In this document: piece by piece, positions 49,588 through 57,820 of the stretch | Position numbering within the stretch: the stretch's first letter is position 1 | Layout of the letters: every line of letters begins with the position of its first letter | Source: Brenneria corticis | Lineage (GTDB): Bacteria > Pseudomonadota > Gammaproteobacteria > Enterobacterales > Enterobacteriaceae | Direction: 5' to 3' | Length of the DNA stretch: 64,000 nt | Assembly: GCF_003115855.1 (NCBI RefSeq) | Contig: NZ_KZ819084.1 | Span: 1 to 64,000, forward strand | Translations under genes and position numbers: made by a program | Notes under the pieces: generated by a model | What the model saw: only the letters and a program-made list of their open reading frames with translations | What the model was told of the DNA's origin: nothing | The model's database searches: none

Positions 49588-50538
49588 TTATTCTTCCACC
49601 AACAGCCGATCCAGAATCGCCTGAGCGGTTTTTACATCGGTGACCAGCGCATTAATCATTCCCGATCGTACTGCGCCGATAATCCCGGCAGCCTTTTCCG
49701 GCGTGGCGGCAACGCCAATGCTGAGGGGCGTGCGGCGCAATTGCTGCGGAGACGCGGCAATCATGCGGTCTTCCCCTTCCCAGTGTAGGATCTCGCCCGA
49801 TTCGGTGACGTAATGGCGCAATACGTCGCCCGCCGCCTGGCTTAAAGCCTGCTCATCCGGTGTCGCAGTGGTGACTTCTGAAGGATGAGGCGCGTGGGTC
49901 AGGCCAACGCCGACAATCGCCACATCGAGCTTATCCCACAGCGAGGCGATCTGCTGAACGCTGGGGTCGCAGAGGAATGCATCGCGCAGTTCAGCTGACG
50001 AGATATAAGGCGCATGCAGGAAATGCGGCGTTCCTCCCATCTGTTCCGCCGCCTGGCGAACAAACTCATTGATTTGAAAATGCGCCGCCGCCTGCTGCAT
50101 GCCGCCGTTCAGCGCCACGGTCAGCACGCCTGGCAGAGCAGGCATTCCGGCCAGAGTGACCTCCCTGACCGCGCGTCCCCAGCCAATGCCTATGATGGCG
50201 CCCGCGGAGATATCCGCCTGCTGCAATAAACCGGCAAGCGGGGTCGCCAGCGCGCCAAGCACGTTGGTTGGCGGAGGTTCAACCACGGCTGCGTTTTTCA
50301 GCCCCAGATGCTGGATTAGATCGGCGGTGATCTCTTCCGGCGAGGTGAGTTCAATAACCTCAATACGCACAATCCCGGCCGCCCGCGCCTTATTTAACAG
50401 GCGTGAAATGGTAGCGGTGGATACGCCCAGCTTTTTCGCAATATCAACCTGCGACATATCTGACTGGTAGTGCAGCTTCGCGACCATATGCATCATCGCG
50501 CGCGTTGTCGCAACGTCTGGTAAAAGATGTTCTTTCAG
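49588..50538 (-). CDS. SorC/DeoR-family transcriptional regulator
   Basis: A SorC-type regulator with an N-terminal helix-turn-helix (MSQVDIAKKLGVSTATISRLL) and a large sugar-phosphate-binding domain (GWGRAVREVT to the end). I place the start at CTG 50538 because AGGA lies exactly 8 bases upstream and the extra codons read KEHLLPDVATTRA, a normal N terminus. The first ATG in frame (50496) has no ribosome site and is the conservative alternative, giving 302 aa. It is divergent from the aldolase/kinase/PTS genes and probably controls them in response to a phosphorylated sugar. Confidence 0.85.
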   Translation of the reverse strand: MKEHLLPDVATTRAMMHMVAKLHYQSDMSQVDIAKKLGVSTATISRLLNKARAAGIVRIEVIELTSPEEITADLIQHLGLKNAAVVEPPPTNVLGALATPLAGLLQQADISAGAIIGIGWGRAVREVTLAGMPALPGVLTVALNGGMQQAAAHFQINEFVRQAAEQMGGTPHFLHAPYISSAELRDAFLCDPSVQQIASLWDKLDVAIVGVGLTHAPHPSEVTTATPDEQALSQAAGDVLRHYVTESGEILHWEGEDRMIAASPQQLRRTPLSIGVAATPEKAAGIIGAVRSGMINALVTDVKTAQAILDRLLVEE

Positions 50539-50722
50539 CTTGAAATTCCTTTCTGCAATGTATTACACTCAGTTTGCCGATTGGAGAATTATTGCGCAAC
50601 ACCAGTGAAATTGCAATCGGTACTCACGGCTGAAAATCCTGACAGGACAGCATGTTGAAGGGTTCAACGCCGGGCATTAAGGCTATTTTTCATCGACGAA
50701 GATGCACACCGAGGAGAACTCA

Positions 50723-51667
50723 ATGTCACGTATGTCCACGTCCGAATTACGGGGTTATCAGCAAATCTGTGGTAGCAATGGCGCCATGTTGGTCATCGCC
50801 TGCGATCAGCGCGGTGCGATGCGCAGTCTGCTTTCCTCCAGTCTCGATCGGCAGGCGGGAATTTCTGAGCGGCAGTTAGGGGAGATCAAGGCGGACATTA
50901 CCCGCTATCTTGCCAGTCAGGCTTCCTGCGTGTTGGTCGATCCGGTTTGTGCTGTTCCAGAGCTGGTGGATGACGGTATCATCGCGCGCGATACCGCGTT
51001 GCTGATCGGGCTTGATGCATCCGGCTGGGACCTCTCTGAGGAGGGCTATCGTCTCTCGCGGCTGGTGGAGGGGATCAATGCCCGTCGCGTGCGGGAACTC
51101 GGCGGCAACGGCGGTAAGATTATGGTCTATCTGCGTGCCGACCGGCCGCAGGCGAATACGCACAACATTGCTATTCTGCGCCAGTGCATTGAGGATTTTG
51201 CCCGCGAAGATCTCTTGCTGGTGGTTGAATTTCTCACCTACCAGCTTAGAGATGAAACGGATGAAGAGTATCACAGCAAGGTTCCGTCGCTGATCTATGA
51301 AGGTGCCAAAATCTCGCTGCAATGCGGCGCGAAAGTACTGAAGATTCCTTACCCCGGTTCGGCGCAGGCCTGTGCCGAGATCACCAGGCTTGCCGGCGAG
51401 GTGCCGTGGGCGGTACTCTCGGCCGGGGTCGATCACGCCACCTTTTTAACCCAGGTGGCGGATGCGATGCGCAATGGCGCGTCGGGGGTGATTGCCGGAC
51501 GGGCGCTGTGGAAAGATTGTATTTCGTTGGATCGCACGGTAACCCGTGAAAAACTGCAAGCGCTGGCGGTTCCCCGACTGAAAGAGATTCAGACGGTGAT
51601 CGGCCAATATTTTCACCAGCCCCGGCAGGGTGAACGGCAAACATCTGAACGGGTGAATCATGTCTAA
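50723..51667 (+). CDS. class I aldolase, LacD/YihT-like
   Basis: A 314-aa class I aldolase related to tagatose-1,6-bisphosphate aldolase (LacD) and sulfofructosephosphate aldolase (YihT). MLVIACDQRGAMRSLL at the N terminus, ASCVLVDPVCAVPE, the Schiff-base region AKVLKIPYPG with the lysine, and WAVLSAGVDHATF are visible. ATG 50723 follows GGAG; the frame open from 50702 is an alternative. The next gene overlaps by 8 bp. Substrate unknown; a ketose (bis)phosphate is expected. Confidence 0.85.
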   Translation: MSRMSTSELRGYQQICGSNGAMLVIACDQRGAMRSLLSSSLDRQAGISERQLGEIKADITRYLASQASCVLVDPVCAVPELVDDGIIARDTALLIGLDASGWDLSEEGYRLSRLVEGINARRVRELGGNGGKIMVYLRADRPQANTHNIAILRQCIEDFAREDLLLVVEFLTYQLRDETDEEYHSKVPSLIYEGAKISLQCGAKVLKIPYPGSAQACAEITRLAGEVPWAVLSAGVDHATFLTQVADAMRNGASGVIAGRALWKDCISLDRTVTREKLQALAVPRLKEIQTVIGQYFHQPRQGERQTSERVNHV

Positions 51668-52232
51668 ACCATTTGCGGAACGGAGTGGAAAAGGCGTTGT
51701 GCTGGTTAACGGTATTCCCGCGTCGGGGAAGAGCCGCATCAGCGACGCGCTGGCGACCGCGACAGGCTGGCCGATTTTGTCATTGGACAGCATTAAAAAC
51801 CCGTTTCTGCAACATATTCCAAATGTGGATCGCCAATTTAACCGCCTGCTTGGCATCGCGAGTTACCAGGCTATCTGGTCATTGGTGGCCAACGCGCCGC
51901 CCGGGAATACGTTTATTATTGATGCCTGGTTTGGTTTTCAGCCTAAGGAACGCTTGCAGGCTTGTCTGACGGAAGCAGGGGTGACGCGTCTCGCCGAAGT
52001 CTGGTGTCAGATCCCCGGCGAACTCGCCGCGCAGCGTTATAAAGTGCGTTTGGCTGAGCGTTTACCCGGACACCCCGGCGCGGAGTATCTCCCTGAGCTG
52101 ATTGAACTGGCTAAGCGGGCCGAACCGATGAAATTAGGTCCTCTGTTTATTGTCGATCAGACAAGATTCGCGGATATTGAAAAATTAACCCTATGGATTA
52201 AGGAGGCATTATCGGAATCTGATATTAATTAA
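51660..52232 (+). CDS. small P-loop kinase, substrate unknown
   Basis: A 190-aa P-loop NTPase with Walker A NGIPASGKSRISDAL (GIPASGKS) and FIIDAWFGF in the position of the Walker B acidic residue, like gluconate-kinase-type and AAA_33 proteins. It overlaps the aldolase by 8 bp, so it probably phosphorylates an intermediate for that aldolase. No signal peptide. The 234-bp gap that follows separates it from the PTS genes. Confidence 0.8.
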   Translation: MSKPFAERSGKGVVLVNGIPASGKSRISDALATATGWPILSLDSIKNPFLQHIPNVDRQFNRLLGIASYQAIWSLVANAPPGNTFIIDAWFGFQPKERLQACLTEAGVTRLAEVWCQIPGELAAQRYKVRLAERLPGHPGAEYLPELIELAKRAEPMKLGPLFIVDQTRFADIEKLTLWIKEALSESDIN

Positions 52233-52383
52233 AACCCACACTAAAAATGATATTAGGAAATATCTTAAAGAGTACTCAAGGAATAAATAATAGCAACTGA
52301 TTGATTTTCATTGTCAGCACGGACTTATTCATCTAATTATTTTTTATTTGGCGTTTTTATAGTGTGGTTTTAGAAAATCAGAT

Positions 52384-52423
52384 CCAAATAATTAAAGTGG
52401 ATCACGTTTTTTAAATTATTCGG
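52384..52423. promoter_or_regulatory. AT-rich inverted repeat upstream of the PTS genes
   Basis: CC-AAATAATT and AATTATT-CGG arms enclose AAAGTGGATCACGTTT, itself a near-palindrome (GTG-GAT-CAC). It lies about 45-85 bp before the IIA start, a position suited to a promoter operator. The regulator is unknown. Confidence 0.35.
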
Positions 52424-52466
52424 AAAGTATATTTAGGTAACATATGTGTTATGGATAAGGACAACT

Positions 52467-52910
52467 ATGTTAACTGACTGGATTAATGAAACCAATCTTA
52501 AAGTATTAACCAGCGTTAATGATTGGCGGCAGGCGGTTAAGCTGGCCGTTCAACCGATGATTGATAATGGTTCGGTTGAAGAGCATTATCTCAACGCTAT
52601 TTATGCGATGCACGAAGAGATCGGCCCTTATTATGTTCTGGGAGAAGGCATTGCCATGCCTCACTCCCGACCTGAAGATGGAGTAATTAAAACGGCGCTT
52701 TCGCTGCTGATTATTTCAGAAGGCGTCAACTTTGGTAGTCCGGATAACGATCCTGTCTACGTTATTTTTGCCCTGGCGGCTATTGACAGCCATTCCCATA
52801 TTGAAATGATCGCCAGCCTTTCAGCATTATTTGGTGAGGAAAAGACTATCGACAGGCTAAAAAACGCCGGAAATGAACGTGAGGTATTGGAAATAATTCG
52901 CCCATTCTGA
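52467..52910 (+). CDS. PTS sugar transporter subunit IIA (ascorbate/fructose type)
   Basis: A 147-aa cytoplasmic IIA domain. The phosphorylated His66 is in LGEGIAMPHSRPEDGV, typical of the mannitol/fructose/ascorbate (UlaC-like) IIA class. ATG 52467 follows AAGGA. First of a IIA-IIB-IIC series; the 160-bp gap to the IIB gene has no recognised feature. Confidence 0.9.
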   Translation: MLTDWINETNLKVLTSVNDWRQAVKLAVQPMIDNGSVEEHYLNAIYAMHEEIGPYYVLGEGIAMPHSRPEDGVIKTALSLLIISEGVNFGSPDNDPVYVIFALAAIDSHSHIEMIASLSALFGEEKTIDRLKNAGNEREVLEIIRPF

Positions 52911-53070
52911 ATCCTTGAGCGGATCGCTGTCCCGCCGATCAGTATGGTCTTCCGAACGATATCCAGGATCGGTCGTTAACGTCAGTTTGCCGCAGGTGAT
53001 CAGAAGGATATGCCATACGGTCCGCGCATGACGGCGCGCAAATGACAGCCGATCAACCGAGGAAATAGTA

Positions 53071-53370
53071 ATGAAAAAATTATCGATTCTTGCAGTATGC
53101 GGGGCCGGGCTGGGCAGTAGTTTTGCCTGTGAGATGAGTATTGAGTCAGCCCTGAAAGATCTGGGTGTTGAAGCCGACTTATCGCATTGTGATATCTCCA
53201 GCGCGACCTCTTCGCGGGCAGATATTATTATGACCGGTGAGAATTTTCGATCGCAGTTTCAGCATTACACCATAAATGCGACCGTTATTTATCTGAAAAG
53301 ACTTGTTGATAAAAATGAGATAAAAATAAAGCTTGAGCCAATATTGAAAGAAAAAGGCTATCTTATTTAG
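53071..53370 (+). CDS. PTS sugar transporter subunit IIB (ascorbate type)
   Basis: A 99-aa IIB protein of the UlaB/SgaB class with the phosphorylated Cys10 in ILAVCGAGLGSS. ATG 53071 follows GAGGAA. Between IIA and IIC, with a 52-bp gap to IIC. Confidence 0.9.
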   Translation: MKKLSILAVCGAGLGSSFACEMSIESALKDLGVEADLSHCDISSATSSRADIIMTGENFRSQFQHYTINATVIYLKRLVDKNEIKIKLEPILKEKGYLI

Positions 53371-53422
53371 TTTTAAATTTTTTTATTTATCCGTTTACTG
53401 TGAGATAAAACAGGGGGCTATT

Positions 53423-54688
53423 ATGTCTTTCCTAAATTTTATTGTTCATGATGTGCTCGGTCAGGCTTCAATATTGGTATCATTAATCGCCATGATCGGG
53501 TTGATTGCATTAAAGAAAAATCCGGGTCAGGTAATAACCGGAACATTAAAAACGTTGTTGGGTTTTTTGGTATTGCTGGCCGGAGCCAATATCATCGTCG
53601 GTACATTGACATTTCTGGGGGATATTTTTCAGAAAGGGTTCAATATGCGCGGTGTGGTGACCGACGTCGGCGCGATTGCCGGTATAGCTCAGCAAACGCT
53701 GGGGCGGGAAACCGCATTGATTATGGTGATTGCTTTTGTTGTTAATATCGCCATTGCGCGTTTTACCAGTTATAAATATATCTTTTTAACCGGGCAGGCT
53801 TCACTGTGGATGGCGACGGTATGCTCGGTTATTGGTTATATGGGCGGGCTGCGCGGCGCGGAGCTTATTCTGCTGGGTGGAGTTATCGCCGGCGTGATGG
53901 CGGTATTGATGCCCGCATTGGCGCAGCCTATCGTACGCAAGATTACCGGCGGGGATGATATCGCGCTGGGACATTTTTGCACCATCGGCTATGTGGTACA
54001 GGCCGGGGTGGCGAAAATAACCGGCGACGCCAGCAAAAGCACGGAAGATCTGGAATTGCCGCAGGCCTTCTCCTTTCTGCAGGATACCTACCTGTCGATG
54101 ATGGTGGTGATGATCCCCATTTACATTATCCCGGCGATTGCCGCCGGTCCTGAGGTGGTGGCGACTTACTCCGATGGCGTTAACTACCTGGTTTATACCT
54201 TTATACAGTCGATCCAGTTCGTGGTCGGCGTCTATGTGCTGTTGGCCGGTGTGCGCCTGCTGCTGGCGGAAATCGTTCCCGCGTTCCGCGGTATCGCTCT
54301 GCGCATCGTACCGAATGCGGTACCGGCGCTGGACTGCCCGGTGCTGTTTCCCTACGCGCCAAATGCGGTGATTATCGGTTTTATTTCCACCACCGTCGGG
54401 GCGGTGATTGGCATGTTTCTGTTCCCGACCGTCGGGCTGGCGATGATCTTGCCCGGCATGTTGACCAACTTCTTCGCCGGCGGTACGGCGGGCATCTTCG
54501 CCAATGCAGTGGGCGGGCGACGCGGCGCCATTATCGGCGGGGTTTTCCACGGGCTGTTTATTACGCTGCTGCCCGCGTTATTGCTACCGCTGCTGGGGCA
54601 GTACGGTTTGGCCAACGTGACGTTCAGCGACTCGGACGTCATCAGCGTCGGGCTGGTATTTGGTTATATTCTTAACTTTTTCCACTAA
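53423..54688 (+). CDS. PTS sugar transporter subunit IIC (UlaA-like)
   Basis: A 421-aa polytopic permease of the ascorbate (UlaA/SgaT) family with about eleven membrane segments. Characteristic stretches are IALKKNPGQVITGTLKTLLG, DCPVLFPYAPNAVIIGF and FFAGGTAGIFANAVGG. It transports and phosphorylates a sugar using the IIA and IIB subunits. The sugar is uncertain; ascorbate-type systems also handle other keto-sugars. No ulaD/ulaE/ulaF genes are near. Confidence 0.9.
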   Translation: MSFLNFIVHDVLGQASILVSLIAMIGLIALKKNPGQVITGTLKTLLGFLVLLAGANIIVGTLTFLGDIFQKGFNMRGVVTDVGAIAGIAQQTLGRETALIMVIAFVVNIAIARFTSYKYIFLTGQASLWMATVCSVIGYMGGLRGAELILLGGVIAGVMAVLMPALAQPIVRKITGGDDIALGHFCTIGYVVQAGVAKITGDASKSTEDLELPQAFSFLQDTYLSMMVVMIPIYIIPAIAAGPEVVATYSDGVNYLVYTFIQSIQFVVGVYVLLAGVRLLLAEIVPAFRGIALRIVPNAVPALDCPVLFPYAPNAVIIGFISTTVGAVIGMFLFPTVGLAMILPGMLTNFFAGGTAGIFANAVGGRRGAIIGGVFHGLFITLLPALLLPLLGQYGLANVTFSDSDVISVGLVFGYILNFFH

Positions 54689-54705
54689 CCACGACGGGAG
54701 GGCAT

Positions 54706-55011
54706 ATGGTCACGGAGATAGAAGAGATTCTGCAACAGGGGCTGAGCGCGCGGGAATGCGCCAATGCGCTGAATGCGCTGGGGGAAAAACGGCTTGAACA
54801 GAATGATGCCGACGGCGCTATTCTCTGTTGGGAAAAAAGCGTGGCGTGCTATGGCAAACCGGGATTCGCCCAGGCCCAACTGATGAAAGCCTACAACGCC
54901 AAGCGGCGCGCATGTGCGCAGTCGGGCGATAACGGTGGGGCCGAGCGCTATGCGAATAAAATCGATGCTCTTATGCAGCAAAGCAAGGATGCGATCCGCT
55001 ACGGTTTTTAA
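54706..55011 (+). CDS. small helical protein following the PTS genes
   Basis: A 101-aa acidic, all-helical protein (LNALGEKRLEQNDADGAILCWEKSV) with the pattern of a TPR-like repeat pair. I do not recognise a family function. It starts 18 bp after the IIC stop with GGGAGG upstream and is followed by a terminator, so it is the last gene of the operon and probably part of the pathway, as an adaptor or regulator. Confidence 0.7.
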   Translation: MVTEIEEILQQGLSARECANALNALGEKRLEQNDADGAILCWEKSVACYGKPGFAQAQLMKAYNAKRRACAQSGDNGGAERYANKIDALMQQSKDAIRYGF

Positions 55012-55027
55012 GGGATCGCGTTTACCG

Positions 55028-55056
55028 GGGGATATCCGTTTAGCCGATATCCCCTT
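55028..55056. terminator. hairpin after the PTS operon
   Basis: GGGGATATC (55028-55036) pairs with GATATCCCC (55046-55054) around a 9-base loop. There is only a short T tract (TT). It lies between the convergent PTS operon and the iolR-type gene. Confidence 0.55.
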
Positions 55057-55096
55057 AACGGACATAACCACATGCGCTATGTCCGAGAACGGTGGC

Positions 55097-55963
55097 TCAG
55101 GGCAAACTGCGCTGCGGGTTTTCTTCCACGTGCTTCGCGCCGTTGCCCTGTCGATAAGCCAGCGACACCATCAGCGACTGCACCAGACACAGAGTGGCGG
55201 ATTGGGAACGAAACGCGTCCACCTGCGCTTCCTTGACCACAAAGCAGACGTCGCTAAGGGTGGCCAGCGGGCTGATCTGGCTGTCGGTAATCACAATCTG
55301 CCGGGCGCCGGCTTTGGCCGCCATTTCGCTGACCATCACGGTTTCCTGCGAGTAGGGCGAAAAGCTGATGGAAACCACAATATCTTTTTCATCCACCCGG
55401 CTGAGCTGTTCGCGGAACATGCCCCCCAGACCGTTGACCAGCACCGGGTTGCTTTCCAGATGGCTCAGCGCGTAGGTCAGATAGGTCGCCACGCTGAATG
55501 AACGCCGTAGCCCGACCACGTATATCGTTTGCGCATTGGCCAGCAAATCCACGGCTTTTTGCAGATCCTCTTGCGGCGTGCGGGCCGCCAGCTGCTGCAT
55601 CGCCTGGGCGTTTGAACGGGCGAATTCGTGCAGGATATCACGCGGCGTTTCCGGCACCGACTCGTTTTCCATGGCGCGAAATAGCCGCGCCCGATCGGTA
55701 TAGCTGGCGGTTTCTTCCACCAGATTCATACGGAACAGCTGTTTCATTTCGTTGAATCCGCTGAAATCAAAGGCGTTGGCAAAGCGGATCAGCGTCGAAG
55801 GCGGAACCTCCGCCCGTTCAGCGATCACCGCGACGGTATCGAACGCGATGCTATTGGTGTTATCAAGCACATAGCGCGCCACCTGCTGTAGTCGTTTACT
55901 TAACCTGTCGTACCGCTCGCGGATCTGTTCCTGTAACTCTCTCAGGTTGGTCGCCATGGGCAT
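55097..55963 (-). CDS. iolR: RpiR-family repressor of inositol genes (IolR-like)
   Basis: A 288-aa regulator with an RpiR helix-turn-helix (RLSKRLQQVARYVLDN, DTVAVIAERAEVPPSTLIRFA) and a SIS domain (about 125-255, with TIYVVGLRRSFSVATYL). ATG 55963 has GGGAG at good spacing. Its divergent position next to iolA, and the known use of RpiR-type IolR proteins in Salmonella and related bacteria, make it the likely inositol-locus repressor. It presumably responds to a phosphorylated inositol intermediate. The symbol is by context. Confidence 0.8.
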   Translation of the reverse strand: MPMATNLRELQEQIRERYDRLSKRLQQVARYVLDNTNSIAFDTVAVIAERAEVPPSTLIRFANAFDFSGFNEMKQLFRMNLVEETASYTDRARLFRAMENESVPETPRDILHEFARSNAQAMQQLAARTPQEDLQKAVDLLANAQTIYVVGLRRSFSVATYLTYALSHLESNPVLVNGLGGMFREQLSRVDEKDIVVSISFSPYSQETVMVSEMAAKAGARQIVITDSQISPLATLSDVCFVVKEAQVDAFRSQSATLCLVQSLMVSLAYRQGNGAKHVEENPQRSLP

Positions 55964-56206
55964 ATGTAATATTCTCCCGAGACCTATCCCAAATAGGCTC
56001 TTCTTGCTCGATTCTAGTAAGTTACCCTGTTATTTCAAACGTATTTTTCATTCGCGGCGGTGGAAATAGAACGTACGGTTCAATGCCAGGCGGCCGTTTG
56101 CGGATGGAACGCATCTCTATATCTAATCCAAACCCGAGACTTCAAGTTTACATAAAAATCCGCAGCAGATCACAATAATCAATATTTATTTTGTTTTTAA
56201 ATAAAA

Positions 56207-56222
56207 TGGAATGTTTATTTCA
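56207..56222. promoter_or_regulatory. operator candidate upstream of iolA
   Basis: TGGAATGTTTATTTCA, an imperfect 16-bp inverted repeat 57 bp before the iolA ATG, resembles the perfect TGAAACATATGTTTCA at 60184-60199 upstream of iolG (consensus TGRAAYRTWTRTTTCA). I infer both are bound by the same repressor. The remaining divergent region 55964-56279 is AT-rich with no gene. Confidence 0.55.
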
Positions 56223-56279
56223 TATACTGTAAGCCGACATCCGCGATTTGTCCTTCTTGAAACCCATCGAGGTATAAAC

Positions 56280-57791
56280 ATGGAAACCGTATCCAACTTC
56301 ATTTCCGGGGCCGTGACCCCCAGCCGCAGTCAACGTGTTGCCCCGGTTTATAACCCGGCCACGGGCGAACAGATTCGTCAGGTCGCCATGAGCGGCGCCG
56401 AGGAAGTGAAGCAGGCGATCGGCGCCGCTGCGGCGGCGTTCCCGGCATGGTCCAAGTTCTCGCCGCTGCGCCGCGCGCGCATTATTTTCCGCTTTAAGGC
56501 GCTGCTGGAAGAAAATATGGATACGCTGGCACGGCAGATATCCCAGGAGCACGGCAAGGTCTATTCCGATGCGGTGGGCGAAATCACCCGCGGGCTGGAA
56601 GTGGTGGAGTTCGCCTGCGGCATTCCGCATCTGCAAAAAGGCGAACATTCCGCCAATGTGGGAAGCGGCGTCGACAGCCACTCGCTGATGCAGCCGCTGG
56701 GGGTGTGCGCCGGCATCACGCCGTTCAATTTCCCGGCGATGGTGCCGATGTGGATGTTCCCTATCGCGTTGGCCGCCGGCAACACCTTCGTCCTCAAACC
56801 TTCCGAAAAGGATCCTTCTCTGTCGTTGCTGCTGGCGCAACTGCTGAAAGAGGCCGGCCTGCCGGACGGGGTATTCAACGTGGTTCAGGGCGACAAGGAG
56901 GCGGTGGACGCGCTGTTGACCGACCCTCGCGTACAGGCGGTGAGTTTTGTCGGTTCGACTCCGGTGGCGGAATATATCTATCAAACCGCCAGCGCGCACG
57001 GTAAGCGATGTCAGGCGCTGGGCGGGGCGAAGAACCACTGCATCCTGATGCCCGACGCCGACATGGAGATGGCCGCCAGCGCCATTATGGGCGCCGCCTA
57101 TGGCGCGGCGGGCGAGCGTTGCATGGCGCTGTCGGTGGTGGTGGCGGTGGGGGATGATAGCGCGGAGGCGCTGTGCCGTCGGCTGGAAAAACAGATCGCC
57201 GCTATGCGCGTGGGGCCGGGCCTGGTTGAAGGAGAGGAAAACGAAATGGGGCCGGTAATCAGCGCCCAGCATAAGGCTAAAATCGCCGACTATATTCAAA
57301 GCGGCGTGGATCAGGGGGCGGCGCTGCGGGTGGACGGCCGCGCGCTGGCGGTGAACGGTCATCACCAGGGGTATTTTATCGGCCCGACGCTGTTTGACGG
57401 CGTTACGCCGGAGATGAAAATTTATCGTGAAGAGATTTTCGGTCCGGTGCTGTCGGTGGTCAGAGTGCCGGACTACCAGACGGCGCTGACGCTGATCAAC
57501 AGCCACGAATACGGCAACGGCACGGCGATTTTCACCCGCGACGGCGAGACCGCCCGCCAGTTCAGCGAGGATGTGCAGGCCGGCATGGTGGGCATTAACG
57601 TGCCGATCCCGGTTCCGATGGCGTTCCACAGCTTTGGCGGCTGGAAACGCTCCATCTTCGGGCCGCTGAACGTACACGGCAACGACGGCGTACGCTTTTA
57701 TACCCGGATGAAAACCGTTACCAGCCGTTGGCCGGCCAGCGTTCGTCTGGAGCAGCACGCCAGCAGTTTTATTATGCCGACGCTGGAGTGA
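56280..57791 (+). CDS. iolA: methylmalonate-semialdehyde dehydrogenase (CoA-acylating)
   Basis: Final enzyme of inositol catabolism: oxidises malonate semialdehyde to acetyl-CoA with NAD and CoA. The 503-aa aldehyde dehydrogenase has PSEKDPSLSLLLAQLL, the catalytic Cys in AAGERCMALS and EIFGPVLSVVRV near the end. ATG 56280 follows GAGGTA; an open frame from 56211 lacks a start signal. It is the first gene of the iolA-iolD unit. Confidence 0.95.
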   Translation: METVSNFISGAVTPSRSQRVAPVYNPATGEQIRQVAMSGAEEVKQAIGAAAAAFPAWSKFSPLRRARIIFRFKALLEENMDTLARQISQEHGKVYSDAVGEITRGLEVVEFACGIPHLQKGEHSANVGSGVDSHSLMQPLGVCAGITPFNFPAMVPMWMFPIALAAGNTFVLKPSEKDPSLSLLLAQLLKEAGLPDGVFNVVQGDKEAVDALLTDPRVQAVSFVGSTPVAEYIYQTASAHGKRCQALGGAKNHCILMPDADMEMAASAIMGAAYGAAGERCMALSVVVAVGDDSAEALCRRLEKQIAAMRVGPGLVEGEENEMGPVISAQHKAKIADYIQSGVDQGAALRVDGRALAVNGHHQGYFIGPTLFDGVTPEMKIYREEIFGPVLSVVRVPDYQTALTLINSHEYGNGTAIFTRDGETARQFSEDVQAGMVGINVPIPVPMAFHSFGGWKRSIFGPLNVHGNDGVRFYTRMKTVTSRWPASVRLEQHASSFIMPTLE

Positions 57792-57820
57792 CTCCGGCTT
57801 ACTTTCTTTGCGGGAGCAAA

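Noticed and set aside
55964..56040. Second iol operator directly before the iolR-type gene
   Set aside because: Segments such as TTTCAAACGTATTTTTCA lack the dyad symmetry of the two accepted sites, so I did not list them.
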